Source of the DNA: Corynespora cassiicola
Lineage: Eukaryota > Ascomycota > Dothideomycetes > Pleosporales > Corynesporascaceae
Direction: 5' to 3'
DNA: 64,000 bases
Assembly (NCBI GenBank): GCA_022059125.1
Contig: JAEUWY010000023.1
Span: 2,480,001-2,544,000 of the forward strand
Below, piece after piece: positions 8,823 to 20,019 of the stretch. Below the pieces are notes generated by a model, which saw only the letters and a list, made by a program, of their open reading frames with translations, did not search any database and had not been told where the DNA came from. The translations under genes were made by a program, and so were the position numbers. Position 1 is the first letter of the stretch; every line of letters begins with the position of its first letter.

Positions 8823-11726
8823 TTAGCCCTCCCACCGAACCCTCTCACTCTTCAGTATATCGACAAGCCCAACCGGCAGCAGATCCCGCTCGCCAAACTG
8901 AAGAGACCCAAAGCGCTGTTGGATGTCACCCGCATAGAGATTGTAGATCCATATCCAGTATGGCGACTCGCCCAAGTCTGAATAGGAAACCATCTCAACC
9001 ATCTCCTCGGAAGGGCACCGGAGCAGCTCATAGTACGCTTGGCAGACATGGTACGATACATCCTCACTGTATCGGGTGTACTCCTCTAGGCTGAAGAATG
9101 GCTCGTCCGTTTCGGCATCCGTTCCGCTTTCCGCACCCGGAGCCATCAGTTTCGTACGCTTGGGAGGGTGAAGCCGATCTACGCCACTCTCCCAGCGCTC
9201 CTTATTGATCTCATACTCATCCTTTTCCACCTCGAACGCGCGGTCAAAGGGGCGGGCGGCGTCATTCAAGGAGTTCTTGTACGTGGCGAAGACGCTGATG
9301 AATGGGTTGCGGAGTCCTAGCCCCCCAAATTTGATTGGGAAGTAAAAGAAGCCGTCGGGGACAGAGTCATCGGTGTGAAAACGCTCTTTCAGAATGCTTC
9401 GAAGGTACTCGGTAACGTTGGCAGTACCGGCGTCGGCAAACAGACTGCGCTGTATGCGCTCGAATGTGTCAATGATCTGGTCGTTGTGCTGGCGTCCGAA
9501 GCAGTTGGCGGGTTCACCAAAGTTAGAATTGAAGAAGCGGTTCACATAGCTGTTCCAAGCCTGGATCCAGGCCATGACACTTCGACATGCTCCCAGTTGA
9601 CGCTTCAACTCCTCGATGTGCTTGTCGACCTCGTCTCGGTCAATGACCCAACGTCTCTCTAATGGGTCCAAGACCAAGAATCCCCACTTGACCTTGCCCC
9701 TGGGCAGAGCTAGTGGCAAATCTTGAGCCTTGTCCTTATCCGCAACGAGTGCTGCGCCGGTTTTCTCCTCATTGAGCTGCAGGCCCATGATGGACGAAAA
9801 CTCTTCCATTGCATGCCATGCCCGGATACAGGTGCTCTGCTGGCCCCAAAACCAAAGATCGTCATGGAATCGGTAGATGTTTGATCCTTGGGTGCGCTTA
9901 TTAACAGCAAAGTCCAGACAGAACAACACTGCCTCGCCGAGCGCATCACTGAGGATATGGCTCATTGGAATTCCGCATTTCCGCCGCTGTCCCGGGGCAT
10001 CCGGTCCGTCTTGGGCGAACGCTACGGGCGACTCAAGGAACTTCTTGAAGAATCGGAGCCATTTTTCAGGGACTCCGAGAAACTTGAGTACCGCGAAGAT
10101 GGTGTCGTGTGGCAAAGAAGGGCCGAACCACTTGAAGTCAGATTGCACGACCGTAAATTCGCCGTAGATCTTCGTATTGAGCAGCATTTCGGTTGTGACG
10201 AGCCGCAGTAACGATTGCTTTGTCATCATTGGCGTCTTCGCGGGTGTTTCATCGGCATCATCCTGCTGGCCAGCGGCATAGTCGCGATATGCTTCCATCT
10301 CCGTGTCTGGCAGCTGCAGCATGAAGTATGTCTCCTTGTATTGCCCGCGACGAAGGTTCCTAATGGTGTTTGTAGCCTGAATCTGGTTCTTGAGAAAGTA
10401 GTCCCGTCGCTGCCGGGCCTTTTTGTTGATGGAGCGAAAGGGTGTCTGCTGCCAATCACGAGACAGATAGAAGGTGGTAAAGGCCCGCTTCATCTGGACG
10501 GCCCATACATTACCCACGAAATGGAGCAAGATCGCCTGGTGGGTCTCTTCGTCCATGTACACGCGATACTTGCCATTCAATTGTCGCCGCATGGTCAAGC
10601 GAATCGGTGTGGGCTCCCACTGCCATTCGTCCAATGCATCCAGATCCATATTTAGCACGTCAACCATCTCCTTGAGGACCGTAGGCCGAGATTGGAGATC
10701 AACAAGAGCCTCACGCTTCTCACCAGCAAACAGATCCGACTGCAGAACACCTGCGATGCTAGCCTTGAGCGAATCTTCGGTGAACCGATGGTCCTTGGTG
10801 ATCCTGGAGGCCAGGTCATCTGGCTTGTCTTCTTTCTTGGCAGGCTGAAGATCCGACTTGAAGTCCCAGACATTCTCCATTGCGTCTCGCAAGTCCTGGA
10901 GCGGAGTCTTTGCGATCCTCTTGGCTTGCTGAGTAGTGCCGAATATTTCATTGAGATAGGCTTCGATCCTGGCCTGGTCGACCTTTCGCTCCGTGAAGGC
11001 GTAGCTCTCCCACTGCTGGCGCTGCTCATGCATCTCCTTGCGACCGACCTGGTCGAAGCTATCCATCATCTCGGTGTCAGACTCCGGGCTAGCAGCGGCC
11101 TGAGTGTTCAGGGCGGTCACGGCGGGGTTCGGGTTCTTGATCCATTCCGTGACGAGCTGACCAAACAGAGCTGCGTAGTCGTATTTGAGCGTGTAAATGT
11201 CCAGCTCATGTTCGAGCTTCTTCTGCCAGTCGCGAAGCAAAGAGTCCGAGACCGAAGGATCGTGCTTCGCTTGATGGACAAACCGATCGAGGTTCATGAG
11301 AGAAACATCCGACTGGGTAGGCTTGATGTCGTAGAGGTCGAAGCCTTCTAACAAGGCCTGGACCTTTTGTCGCTGATCGGGAGCTTCAGCAACCTTGGCG
11401 AGGATGGCCTGTTTCTCAGACTCAAACTTTGACCGGTGGATGGCGAGCTTGTTGAGTTTCCGCTCCGTGACGTGCTGGAGGGTGGACAGCACAGGGGTCG
11501 CCGAGTTCGCCATGGTTGATGGAGGCAAAAGAGGATCACAGAACAATTTTGCAGATCCTCTTGGCGTCTGGGAGGACTCAGGTGAGAGGGGCTTTGCTGA
11601 ATATTGCAGGGCGGATGAGGCCGATGGGCTGAATGGTTTGCAGTATTGCAGCGCACGTGGTCGATGAATCGAGTATCTAGAGACAAGCCAATGTCTAGAA
11701 GCTCGTTGGAGTGTGAGCATGGCCAT
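8823..11726 (-). CDS. rvt: rvt: reverse transcriptase-related cellular protein
   Basis: Uninterrupted frame of 967 codons. With the start at 11726 the RT core shows motif A as VVQSDFKWFG (catalytic Asp about residue 530), then a B-like region GIPMSHILSDALGEA, motif C as FHDDLWFW (Asp pair 622-623), and motif D/E-like NEEKTGAALV. The long N-terminus is helical and charged, and the C-terminal extension exceeds 250 residues. There is no endonuclease, RNase H, integrase or gag part and no flanking repeat. This matches the single-copy rvt genes known from fungi and some other taxa (Gladyshev and Arkhipova), not a retrotransposon. Two good initiation contexts exist: 11726, with a basic, Arg/Ser-rich leader that looks like a mitochondrial presequence, and 11513 (MANSATP, 896 residues). 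The cellular role is unknown; polymerisation without a normal template has been reported for the family. Confidence 0.88.
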   Translation of the reverse strand: MAMLTLQRASRHWLVSRYSIHRPRALQYCKPFSPSASSALQYSAKPLSPESSQTPRGSAKLFCDPLLPPSTMANSATPVLSTLQHVTERKLNKLAIHRSKFESEKQAILAKVAEAPDQRQKVQALLEGFDLYDIKPTQSDVSLMNLDRFVHQAKHDPSVSDSLLRDWQKKLEHELDIYTLKYDYAALFGQLVTEWIKNPNPAVTALNTQAAASPESDTEMMDSFDQVGRKEMHEQRQQWESYAFTERKVDQARIEAYLNEIFGTTQQAKRIAKTPLQDLRDAMENVWDFKSDLQPAKKEDKPDDLASRITKDHRFTEDSLKASIAGVLQSDLFAGEKREALVDLQSRPTVLKEMVDVLNMDLDALDEWQWEPTPIRLTMRRQLNGKYRVYMDEETHQAILLHFVGNVWAVQMKRAFTTFYLSRDWQQTPFRSINKKARQRRDYFLKNQIQATNTIRNLRRGQYKETYFMLQLPDTEMEAYRDYAAGQQDDADETPAKTPMMTKQSLLRLVTTEMLLNTKIYGEFTVVQSDFKWFGPSLPHDTIFAVLKFLGVPEKWLRFFKKFLESPVAFAQDGPDAPGQRRKCGIPMSHILSDALGEAVLFCLDFAVNKRTQGSNIYRFHDDLWFWGQQSTCIRAWHAMEEFSSIMGLQLNEEKTGAALVADKDKAQDLPLALPRGKVKWGFLVLDPLERRWVIDRDEVDKHIEELKRQLGACRSVMAWIQAWNSYVNRFFNSNFGEPANCFGRQHNDQIIDTFERIQRSLFADAGTANVTEYLRSILKERFHTDDSVPDGFFYFPIKFGGLGLRNPFISVFATYKNSLNDAARPFDRAFEVEKDEYEINKERWESGVDRLHPPKRTKLMAPGAESGTDAETDEPFFSLEEYTRYSEDVSYHVCQAYYELLRCPSEEMVEMVSYSDLGESPYWIWIYNLYAGDIQQRFGSLQFGERDLLPVGLVDILKSERVRWEG

Positions 11727-12489
11727 GGTGGTCGTCTGTGGTTCTTATACATAAGGTTTCCACCAGGCAGCTGCGCTTATCACGTGCTGAGAGCGCCCTT
11801 TGTTAACAGGCGCCCTTCAGCCTGGGCTCGGGCATGAGAGTTGCTATTCCGAGGTGGAGAAGAGTTGATTGAAGGGGGAATTTGAGGTAATTGATGGAAT
11901 CTCGCCGTTTTTAGTGCGCTGTAGAAGGGCGCAGCAAAAGGGATGAATGCCTACGGCCTCCTGTTCGGGTTAGACTGCACCAACACTGGGCAGTCACTAG
12001 ATACCAATGCGTCATCACCAAGGAAAAGCAACCATTGGCAACTCGTAAACGAGTTCTTGAAATAGCATCCAAAATTCCAATAACCCGAAATGCATCGCAT
12101 GCTCGTCAGTTGTGTGAAATTGCGGCCTTTGGGATGGGACTTCTAACTCGCAACTCAAACAAAGAGAGTCTGCATCAACGCATGAACTTCCCAAGGTTGC
12201 GCAGCTTGCCAGACCGTACTGGGAATTGGATGGAATGTTTGCGACCAAATATATTGTAATCATAGAAGCGAATTTAAAGCTACAACATTAAAAGAGCAAT
12301 CTGTCTAGCGAGTGGCATTGCCTGGTATCATGTGTTCCTCCAAAGCCGTCCAAAACTCCAAAGCCCAATGCAGATGCTGTTGCAACCAATAGTGATGCAT
12401 AACGCCAGCGCTAACATGTCAAGGAATGTGAGAAGTACAATTAAAATCAAACAGTACAGATGCCCAATCTTGCATCGTCCACGCCATGT
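11727..12489. other. Intergenic region upstream of rvt
   Basis: This should hold the rvt promoter and the 3' untranslated region of the membrane-protein gene, both on the minus strand. The short frames at 12015-12263 look random. No clear TATA box was seen. Confidence 0.45.
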
Positions 12490-13776
12490 CTAACGTCCCC
12501 GTTGAGGGGTAGTCCCCCAGTCGCGAACCTGATCGCGACTGCCTTCTTCAAACCCCGCCCGCTCCATGAGCTTGGTAAAGGTCGTGTGTCCAGAGTCTTG
12601 GGTGAAGCGGTTTTCCTGCATCCCCGGTGCCTTTGGGGGGGCTAGGAAACTGGGCGTCGGCATCAGAACGTCAATGGTTTCTGTGCTTCCACTCCGGGCC
12701 GCCTCGGGCCGCTTTCCTCGGCTTTGCGTCCTCCTGGGCGTTCTCGTCGATGGCGTCCGTGATACACGTCTTGGTGTTTGTCCAGGCGTTATATACGGAT
12801 CCCGGTTGCCTGCCCTTATGGCTGGAGGGGGAGGGGCAGGATTTGGGGGCAGACCAACTGGGGCTGGCGTCCCCCAGCCCGAAAAGGTCAGCTTCGGTGT
12901 ACGGTCCCACATGCTCTTGATCCTCGGCGTCAGTCCGCCTCCGCCCGCCGCCCTGGTTCCGATGTTCGTATGGTTCTTCTGCATCATGTTTGTCGTGGAA
13001 CTCGGCGACCGACGAGTAGAATGCGAGGCTTGTCTAATGAAGTCGGTCCGGGCGGCATACTCTGGGTCATAGATTGGATCGCTGATGGTGCGAGCCACAT
13101 GGCCAAAATCCCCAGAATACCGGTTCTTTGCAGATTCACGGCGCTTCTTGATGATCCAAATGATCCCCAGGGTAAGAAGAATCCCGATAACAATACCGGG
13201 TATGAATCCTGCCGCAAAGGACTTGCCATCGAAGCCTGGATCAGTCGGAACAATTGGGGGAGGGGCACCGGAAGTCTGCGACGCAGAAGCAGGGTCTGTT
13301 GCGGAAGGCGTTGGCGAAGTTGGAGTGGCCGAAGACGTTGGAGATGGAGCTTCTGTAATGGCAGAGCACATGCCGCCGTTGCATGTGTAGCCCAGGGGAC
13401 AGCACTTCTCGCCGCATTTGGGAAGCTCCAGATCTTTTGTGTCGGAGAGGTGGACCTGGTTGTCGGGATGAAGGGTGGCGTTGAACTGGCTGATGTCGCA
13501 TGTAATGGGTTGAATGAAGGCGCAGTCCATCCCAGATGGACAGCAGATGACCGACTGGACGCCGGTGGAGTTGAGGGGCAGACATGTTGCGTCCTTGGGA
13601 CAGCAAAATTCAGAAGGAAACTCACTCCCACACTGGGCAAGATTGTCGATACCCCCACATGTTTCGGACTGGCGTGCAAAGAGATGATATGCTTGAGTGG
13701 TGGAGATGATGGTGGTGGAAGCGACGAGCAGCAGTGATAGCCTCGACAGCCTTGAGAGGCCCATCGAGGAACGCAT
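12490..13776 (-). CDS. Single-pass membrane protein with cysteine-rich ectodomain
   Basis: Single exon, 428 residues from the start at 13776 (MRSSMGLSRLSRL); an upstream in-frame ATG at 13854 would place 26 residues ahead of the signal sequence. Order: a signal peptide, two cysteine-rich repeats (with CCPKDATCLPLN and CCPSGMDC, then KCGEKCCPLGYTCNGGMC), a Ser/Thr/Pro-rich stalk likely O-mannosylated, one transmembrane helix (FIPGIVIGILLTLGIIWII) followed by KKRR, and a long disordered basic/proline tail with SRTPS-like sites. The layout recalls fungal surface sensors or wall-anchored receptors, but no named family was recognised. It is divergent from the ribosomal protein gene at 14402. Confidence 0.8.
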   Translation of the reverse strand: MRSSMGLSRLSRLSLLLVASTTIISTTQAYHLFARQSETCGGIDNLAQCGSEFPSEFCCPKDATCLPLNSTGVQSVICCPSGMDCAFIQPITCDISQFNATLHPDNQVHLSDTKDLELPKCGEKCCPLGYTCNGGMCSAITEAPSPTSSATPTSPTPSATDPASASQTSGAPPPIVPTDPGFDGKSFAAGFIPGIVIGILLTLGIIWIIKKRRESAKNRYSGDFGHVARTISDPIYDPEYAARTDFIRQASHSTRRSPSSTTNMMQKNHTNIGTRAAGGGGLTPRIKSMWDRTPKLTFSGWGTPAPVGLPPNPAPPPPAIRAGNRDPYITPGQTPRRVSRTPSTRTPRRTQSRGKRPEAARSGSTETIDVLMPTPSFLAPPKAPGMQENRFTQDSGHTTFTKLMERAGFEEGSRDQVRDWGTTPQRGR

Positions 13777-14401
13777 GGCAGCGGCAGTGTAAGGGCACAG
13801 TGGAATGTAAGTGGCAGAGACGTTTGTGCAGAGAAGATATACAGGCAAGGCCAAAAGTGAGTGGGCCAGGCAGAGAAGGGAGCAGAATTATCGGTGTAGT
13901 GGCATTACGAGTTGGCGAAACCCAAGGACGCAGAAACAAACATACGAAAGCACCGTGAAACGAAGAGACCCACGACAAGAGCAGTAGACGGGCTCGCGCC
14001 GCGACGCGCGGTATATAGAGGGACATTGCTACGCGACCGACGGGCAGTCGGACGACGGACTGACGATGCCAATGTTCTGCAAATAGCGGCTGGCAGGCGC
14101 CGAGTGGACGACAGGCGCTCGATGGACGCTGTGGCTCCGGGCTAGCAGCGCAAGAGAGCATATGACTCCTCTGGACGTGTGGCTATGCGTTTGCGAGAAG
14201 AAGAGCGGCCGAAACGGGGCAGTGGAGAGGCGGGCGCTTGCGGTGTCTGAGGTTGTGGCCGGCCAGCGACGCCAACGCGTCGTGATTGGCCGGCGCACGT
14301 GCAGGGCGCTAGCGCATCTTCTCGTGGCCCTACTGGGGAAAAAAGCTCCAGACGACAAGACGACGTCTGCCACCGCATCCCCAATCACCACCACCGCCGC
14401 C
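13777..14401. promoter_or_regulatory. Divergent promoter region (membrane protein / mS42-type gene)
   Basis: A 625-bp region between two genes transcribed away from each other, so it must hold both promoters. A TATA-like GGTATATAG lies near 14009. The open frames on both strands here have Arg-rich shadow translations. Confidence 0.45.
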
Positions 14402-15479
14402 ATGATATTACGCTCGCTGACCCGGCGGCCCAACTCTCTGGCCTCGCGCGCCGCCTTCTCTGCCGTACGCCGTCTCCCTCTCCCTCGTGCCATGGCCCCA
14501 CGCTGGGCCGACCCGCAGTCACCTGGCCGCCGCCGCCGACTGACAGTTGACGATTGACGACTGACCGACTGACGGCCCTCTAGACACGCGGAACCAGCCC
14601 GCTGGCACGCAGCCTCCACTCGGTGCCGACATTGGCGAACCATGTCGAGCTCCAGCAGAATGGCATTCCGGGCCTGATGAGCGCGAAGGGGTTCGACATT
14701 GCATACACCCAGTACCACCAGCACATCCTCGACAACCTGAACTTCATCATAGCCGGTACGGCGAACCCCGCCTCGATTTCTTGCAAGGGCTAACTTGGCT
14801 GTCCGCAGGCACCCCCAAGGAGAACATGGAGCCCAAGGCCCTGGTCGTGGACACCGCGCGAGAGCCCAACAATGCCTACCTGTTCAACCATGCCTCCATG
14901 GCCTTCAACAACCACTTCTTCTTCAGCGGCATCAACACCAACCCCGACGTCGTTTCGCGGCCATCCGCCCAGCTCGAGAGGGTCATCAGCGAGACCTTCT
15001 CGTCCGTCGACACCCTGCGCGCTACCTTCCTAAGCACTGCCGATGCCATGTTCGGCCCCGGTTTCGTTTGGCTTGTCCAGACCAACGACAACGCAGCGAG
15101 ACAAGAGCTCCGCATTCTCTCCACCTACCTTGCCGGCTCGCCCCTCTCCGGCGCCCACTACCGGAGACAGTCGGTTGACCTGAACACCCACAACCCAGAC
15201 TCGTACGAAGCAACCAACAGCGTGGGTTCCTTTGGCGCCGCTGCCAAGGAGAAGATGCTGCCCAAGAAGCCCCTCGGAGGAATCGACGTGATACCCCTCC
15301 TTTGCGTAAACACTTGGCAGCACACCTACCTGAACGATTACGGAGTTGCAGGAAAGGCCGCCTATTTGCAGAAGTGGTGGGACGCCATTGACTGGAGCAA
15401 GGTGGAGGAGAAGGTCACCATTACGAAGCAAGCCAGAGACAGCCGCCCGGCACAGGCCAAGTTCCACTACGGCGCGTAA
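14402..15479 (+). CDS. Mitochondrial small ribosomal subunit protein, Fe/Mn-superoxide dismutase fold (mS42/mS43 type)
   Basis: Three exons (14402-14464, 14584-14755, 14809-15479), 301 residues. The N-terminus (MILRSLTRRPNSLASRAAFSA) is a typical mitochondrial presequence. The body aligns by eye with Fe/Mn superoxide dismutase: QHILDNLNFII in the first helix, FNNHFFFSGI at the second, and VNTWQHTYLNDYG with WWDAIDW near the end. Yeast has two such proteins in the mitoribosome, Rsm26 and Mrp1 (mS42 and mS43); which one this is cannot be settled here. Two of four metal ligands appear lost (the first His is replaced by Ala, and the Asp before TW is Asn), as expected for a structural ribosomal protein and not an active dismutase. 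Confidence 0.8.
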
Positions 15480-17360
15480 ATGTCTGCATATGTCTGTATA
15501 ATACATGTAAAAACTTGGGTGGGCTGTAAAACATGCGGCCGGATCATCTGGACCATAGATTCCTGTGCATTGTCAATTGGTTATGAGAGAAAGACGTTTT
15601 CCACGAGGTTCCGTGACGACGCCATGGTGCCTTGTAAAGAATTCTGGACGTGTCTGCTGCCGCCATTCCACACCGTACCCCTCTGAACAACCTCGCTCTG
15701 AGCACTAATCCCAACCCTCTGTTGGAACAAATAAAGAAATAAAAAAAAAAACACTTCGCGGCATCCCGAAAACGCACCACATTCTCCCATTCTCTCCTTC
15801 GGCACACCGAACTAACCGTTCGCTCGCTCGTTCGGCACCGGCTATCGGAACCTCGACGGAACCACGGCACCTTAACCTCAACCTTAGTCCCAACTTCCTC
15901 ACCTCATACTTCGAACGCCCCCCTAATCCCAATCCTGACCCAGCCCTCGGCTCCCACGGCACGTTAAGCATAACTTTAACCTCACCTCCCATTTTTTTCA
16001 TCTAAACAAATTATCTGGGAACGATGGGTCCTTGTCGCGCGAGCGGGAACTACGGCACCGGAGAGTTTATTTTTCTGGATCGTTGGAGCTTTTGGGGGAG
16101 GCGGTCTGGGGGATGTGGTGTTGGGATGCGGTGTTTGATGGGTGACAAGGGGGGACGAAGGTTATTTGGACGTTAGGGGGGTTGGGGGGGGGCGTCACAT
16201 GGAGTGTAGGGTGCGAGTATGGAATAGAAAAGGAGGTGTTGAACAGAGTTGCACGCTGGCACGCCCTTGGGTACGGCTTCCTGATGAGGTCCGCGATAAG
16301 TGTGTCGAGGTCGCCGTGGTCCGATTTAGGGGTGAGGGATTTTGGGAGGGTGGCGGAGCGGAAGGGGTGGTAGTGGGAGTGTGGAAGTCTTGGCGCGCCG
16401 TGGACGCACGTGGCAGCCCATCCAACGTCCCAACGTCGGTCCTGGGGGTTTACCCCAGACACTCTGGGGATTTGAAATCAGATGGCGGTATTCCGGGAAG
16501 AGACTTTTGGTGCGGAAGGTTCTGCGGAGGGAATTGTCGCCTAGAAATCCAATGTTCGTAACTGCGCCGGTTTTTGCCAGTTTCTGCCAATTCTGCCTTG
16601 CGCATCCTGTTCATCATTTTCGTTTTCGTTTCCGAACTCGAATGTCAAGAGAAAATGGGTCCACGGGTTTACGGATCTGACCGAATCCGAAATTGGACTG
16701 TAGCCTCGTGGACAGTTATCTCTTGGTATACGTGATGTCGCAAGGGGCCATCCGGTGAGATCCTCATGGAACAAGGCGATCCATACCATCACTGGGAATA
16801 CTAATCACGAATGCTATGCCGGAAATAAATAATTAGATAGATGATCGATCAATTGTCTATTACACGTCTCTTTACGGCCCGAACATTGCATACTGGGCGC
16901 TGAGCTCTTGGTATCTTCTATTACACCGTTCGGTGGGGGCTGGGATCTGCTGGCGTGATAGGCGGTGGGGCAAGGGTATGCAAGGTGGTTCGAATGGGCA
17001 AAAACGATCGTCTACGTTCTTTCAATAGTCTTCAATAGTCCAAAAAGCTTCGAAATCAGGTTGTTGATCTGATCTCCTTTGGGTGAACAAAGGATCATGG
17101 GCCGAATATTGTAGATGTCTCGTGACCGGTCAGCCAAGCAGAACACAGCACATCACAGCAGGAACGAGAATTATTATAGGAGAAAAAAAGGGTGAATTAC
17201 ACGCACGGCATGTGCTTCAAAGGAACGTAGTTACAAGAATCCGCTTTCAAAGCTTTTCAGTGCTACCAGTACACCGTGGGAATTCCACCGATTGGCATCT
17301 ATATCTAGCATGTTGTCCATCTATATACGCCTTAAACCTTGGTGGTAAAGGTTAAACCAT
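15480..17360. other. Intergenic stretch, 1.9 kb
   Basis: No supported gene. Features seen: an A-run near 15738, G-runs on the plus strand around 16180-16195, and AT-rich sequence around 16800-16870. The frames at 16067-16462 (-) and 16142-16561 (+) are mirror shadows of each other without motifs. Confidence 0.45.
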
Positions 17361-18171
17361 CTAGCAAGCGGGGAGGTCGGTGAAGATGCAGGCAGCGCTG
17401 GGGCCGGAAGAGACCTCCTCGGGCTCAGAGCCCTTGCCAACACCCTCGAACTCAGTGCAGATCTCCTTAGCATCAGTAGCGCAGCCGGAGATCTCAGCGG
17501 TGTCGCCGAAGTTGCTGTTGATACCAGCGATCATCTTAGCGCCGGTGACTGTATTCTGTTAGCGGAATCCATGGTAAAAGTAGAGTGTAGTAATGCTTAC
17601 CCTTGATATCGGTCATCTTGACGTGACGCTCAGCAGGGTTGTTCTTGCAGTTTCCGCAAGAGCGGTAGACCTTGCCAACATCGACGGCCTCGAATCCGTT
17701 GATGGTGACGGTTCCAACACCGTTGTGCTGGATGACCTTGTCCTCGGCACCCTGAGCACCACCACCAGTGACGGTAGCGTCACCGTCACCCTTGAGGGAG
17801 AGAGCGTCCTCGCAGACGGCGATCCACCAGACGTTCTCAATGGTGCAAGAGCCCTGGCAGTGGACACCCTCGATCTGGTCCTCGCCAATGATGGCGTTCT
17901 TGAGGGTGGCACCGTCGGCAAGGTTGAAGACGGCGTCAGAGTCGCCACCCTCGGCCTGACCAGTGCAAGAAACACCACGGCCGTAGGTCTTCATGCCACC
18001 ATCGAACTCGCCAGAGACCTCCTCGGGAGCATCGAAAGTGACAGTGCCCTGGGAGGCAGGAACGCTCAGCGAGGCACGCTTGGTGAGGCTGAAGAAGTTG
18101 CGGGGGGCCTTGGCCGAAGGGCCGGCAGCAGCAGTGGCTGCGAGGATGGCGAGGATAGCGGAGTACTGCAT
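17361..18171 (-). CDS. Secreted pectate lyase, polysaccharide lyase family 3
   Basis: Two exons on the minus strand (18171-17601, 17548-17361) with a 52-nt GTAAGC..ACAG intron; 252 residues. A signal peptide ([17 protein letters not shown]) is followed by a short propeptide ending near KR. The mature part has the PL3 beta-helix features: [41 protein letters not shown], and a C-terminal [15 protein letters not shown] with many paired cysteines. The enzyme cleaves de-esterified pectin (polygalacturonate) by calcium-dependent beta-elimination outside the cell. Codon choice is strongly biased to C-ending codons, as in highly expressed genes. A TATA-like box lies about 173 bp upstream. Neighbouring GH79 also points to plant-material use. 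Confidence 0.93.
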
Positions 18172-18343
18172 CTTGATGGTTGGTTGGTAGTTGAAAAGTG
18201 GTTTTCAAGAAGAAAGTGGATTCTTTGCAAAGTATTGAACAAGAAGTGAAGTTGTGAAGAGAGTGTGCGTCAAGCAAACGAAAGACTGTAAAGGATGGAT
18301 GGCTCGTTGGTGAGTGGTTTCTTCAGTGAGGCAGTCCGCCATC

Positions 18344-18350
18344 CTTTATA
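18344..18350 (-). promoter_or_regulatory. TATA box of the pectate lyase gene
   Basis: Minus-strand TATAAAG about 173 bp before the start codon, in the only likely promoter interval. Confidence 0.5.
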
Positions 18351-20019
18351 CATTTCAACTGATCTCCCTATCCCACTTTGCCTTCCGTTTCTTTTCGGAA
18401 GACAGTGTCAAACGGCCTGTCCACCCAGGGTAACCATCGGCATGGCTACGGTCAAACAGTAGACTGGAACCACCGACATTCGGGAAAGATCGCAAGAGGA
18501 AATGGCCATCTTGGCAACCGCCCTTGGCAGTCTTGGCCGCCCAGGAATATTCTGCTCGGAAGGCTCCCGTTCATTTCGAATTGAGGTGAGCTTGGGCTCT
18601 CCTCTACAGTTGCGTATGGGGGTGACCCATGGCGCTAGCCCCTCGCAGCCTCGCCACCGATTATGGCGTGTTTCACCCACCCTCAGCCGATAGATCCTCC
18701 AACCAGAGGGCGCAATCGGAAACCACAAGCGCGGTTTCCAGGCGACTGGACCCGTCGCTAACCCTTCCAGAAGACGAGGATGACGACGTCTATCAGAATC
18801 AAACTGAACAAAACAGCGTACATCTTTACTCCAAACAGCTCGACGGAACCACCAAAATCTATCGGACCGCAACACTTAGATAGCAACACGGCATGGGAAA
18901 GTCCACCAGCCAAGTTTTCGAATCATTCAAGGGTGCTGCCCACGTGTTTTCTCATCTGACGGTTTTATGCTGTTGTCATCGCCGTGGACCAGTCGGATCA
19001 GGAGAAGATGAGCCTCGTTTCGGGTGCGCTGTCGGCTGTCACCTGTTTAATGTTGCAGTGGGCCGTAGATGCAGGCTTGCCGCTGCATCACACATTTGTT
19101 TTCTACATTTCATTGCGTCAAGGGCGAAAAGCCGTTTCGCCATGCACAATCGGATGTATCTGGTCGTCTCCAGCCGACAAAACGGCCCAGGCGGGCGTGT
19201 GGATAAGCTTCTCCTCCGACGTGCGAAGTAAATGGAGGTGGAGCACGCTGACTCGGGCGGGAAAACTTTTAAGCTCAGTCAAGGCGCACCCTAGTCCGAC
19301 TTTAGACAAGATCATTCGTCAGCTCTGTTGCGGTATCCTCGACAAGTCGCCCCCGTATACCAGCTCCTGGGTTTAGAACCATAGTGGATGGCACTACCGT
19401 GTTAATGGCCGCGGATTTGCCCCTCGGGCGGTTGGTATTTCTGGCGGCGGTTAGGCAATTTCGCACAACGGCGTTTCTGACACCCGCCGCCCGTTTGGTG
19501 AAAGATCAGGCACCCGGCCGATAAATGCAAGGCAATAAAGGGTTGGTTTGATGTACATCTGAATTTGTCGACATGACACAGTCGCTTTCGCTAAGAGTTC
19601 CTGACTGGCCGTCTGGATCGGAGGGGCCCGATATACCGGAAGTCATGGAAAATGGGTCATGTGGGTACGGTAGTTCTTGGACGGGGGATGCGCACCCTCC
19701 AAAGACGGTCTGAGGCCTTTGGATCCAATATTCTACCGCAGTATGACTAGCACAATGAGGCTATGCCCGGTGGATCGGAACTCATGCGTTGAGCCCGCGA
19801 GCCCGCGTTTCGTTCCATTGCTTTTGGGCTCCATCGGGGGCATGTTTCAAGTAAAAGTGGGAAATCCTCGCATGAAAGAACATTCCGCGGAACACCTCAG
19901 GTGAGGAAGATTACATTGACAACACACAACTACAGCCCCGGGTTCGCTTTCCGGTACCAGTCTTTGCCGAACACATACACCGACCGACCGTCGACCACGT
20001 TCATGCGCACCGCTCAGAA
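18351..20019. other. Intergenic stretch without a supported gene
   Basis: Upstream region of the pectate lyase and the 3' side of the GH79 gene. The open frames (18408-18875 minus, 18893-19231 plus, 18984-19376 plus) show no motifs or consistent splice structure. Confidence 0.45.

Noticed and set aside
13777..13854. Upstream start for the membrane protein
   Set aside because: It would put 26 residues ahead of a clear signal peptide starting at 13776.
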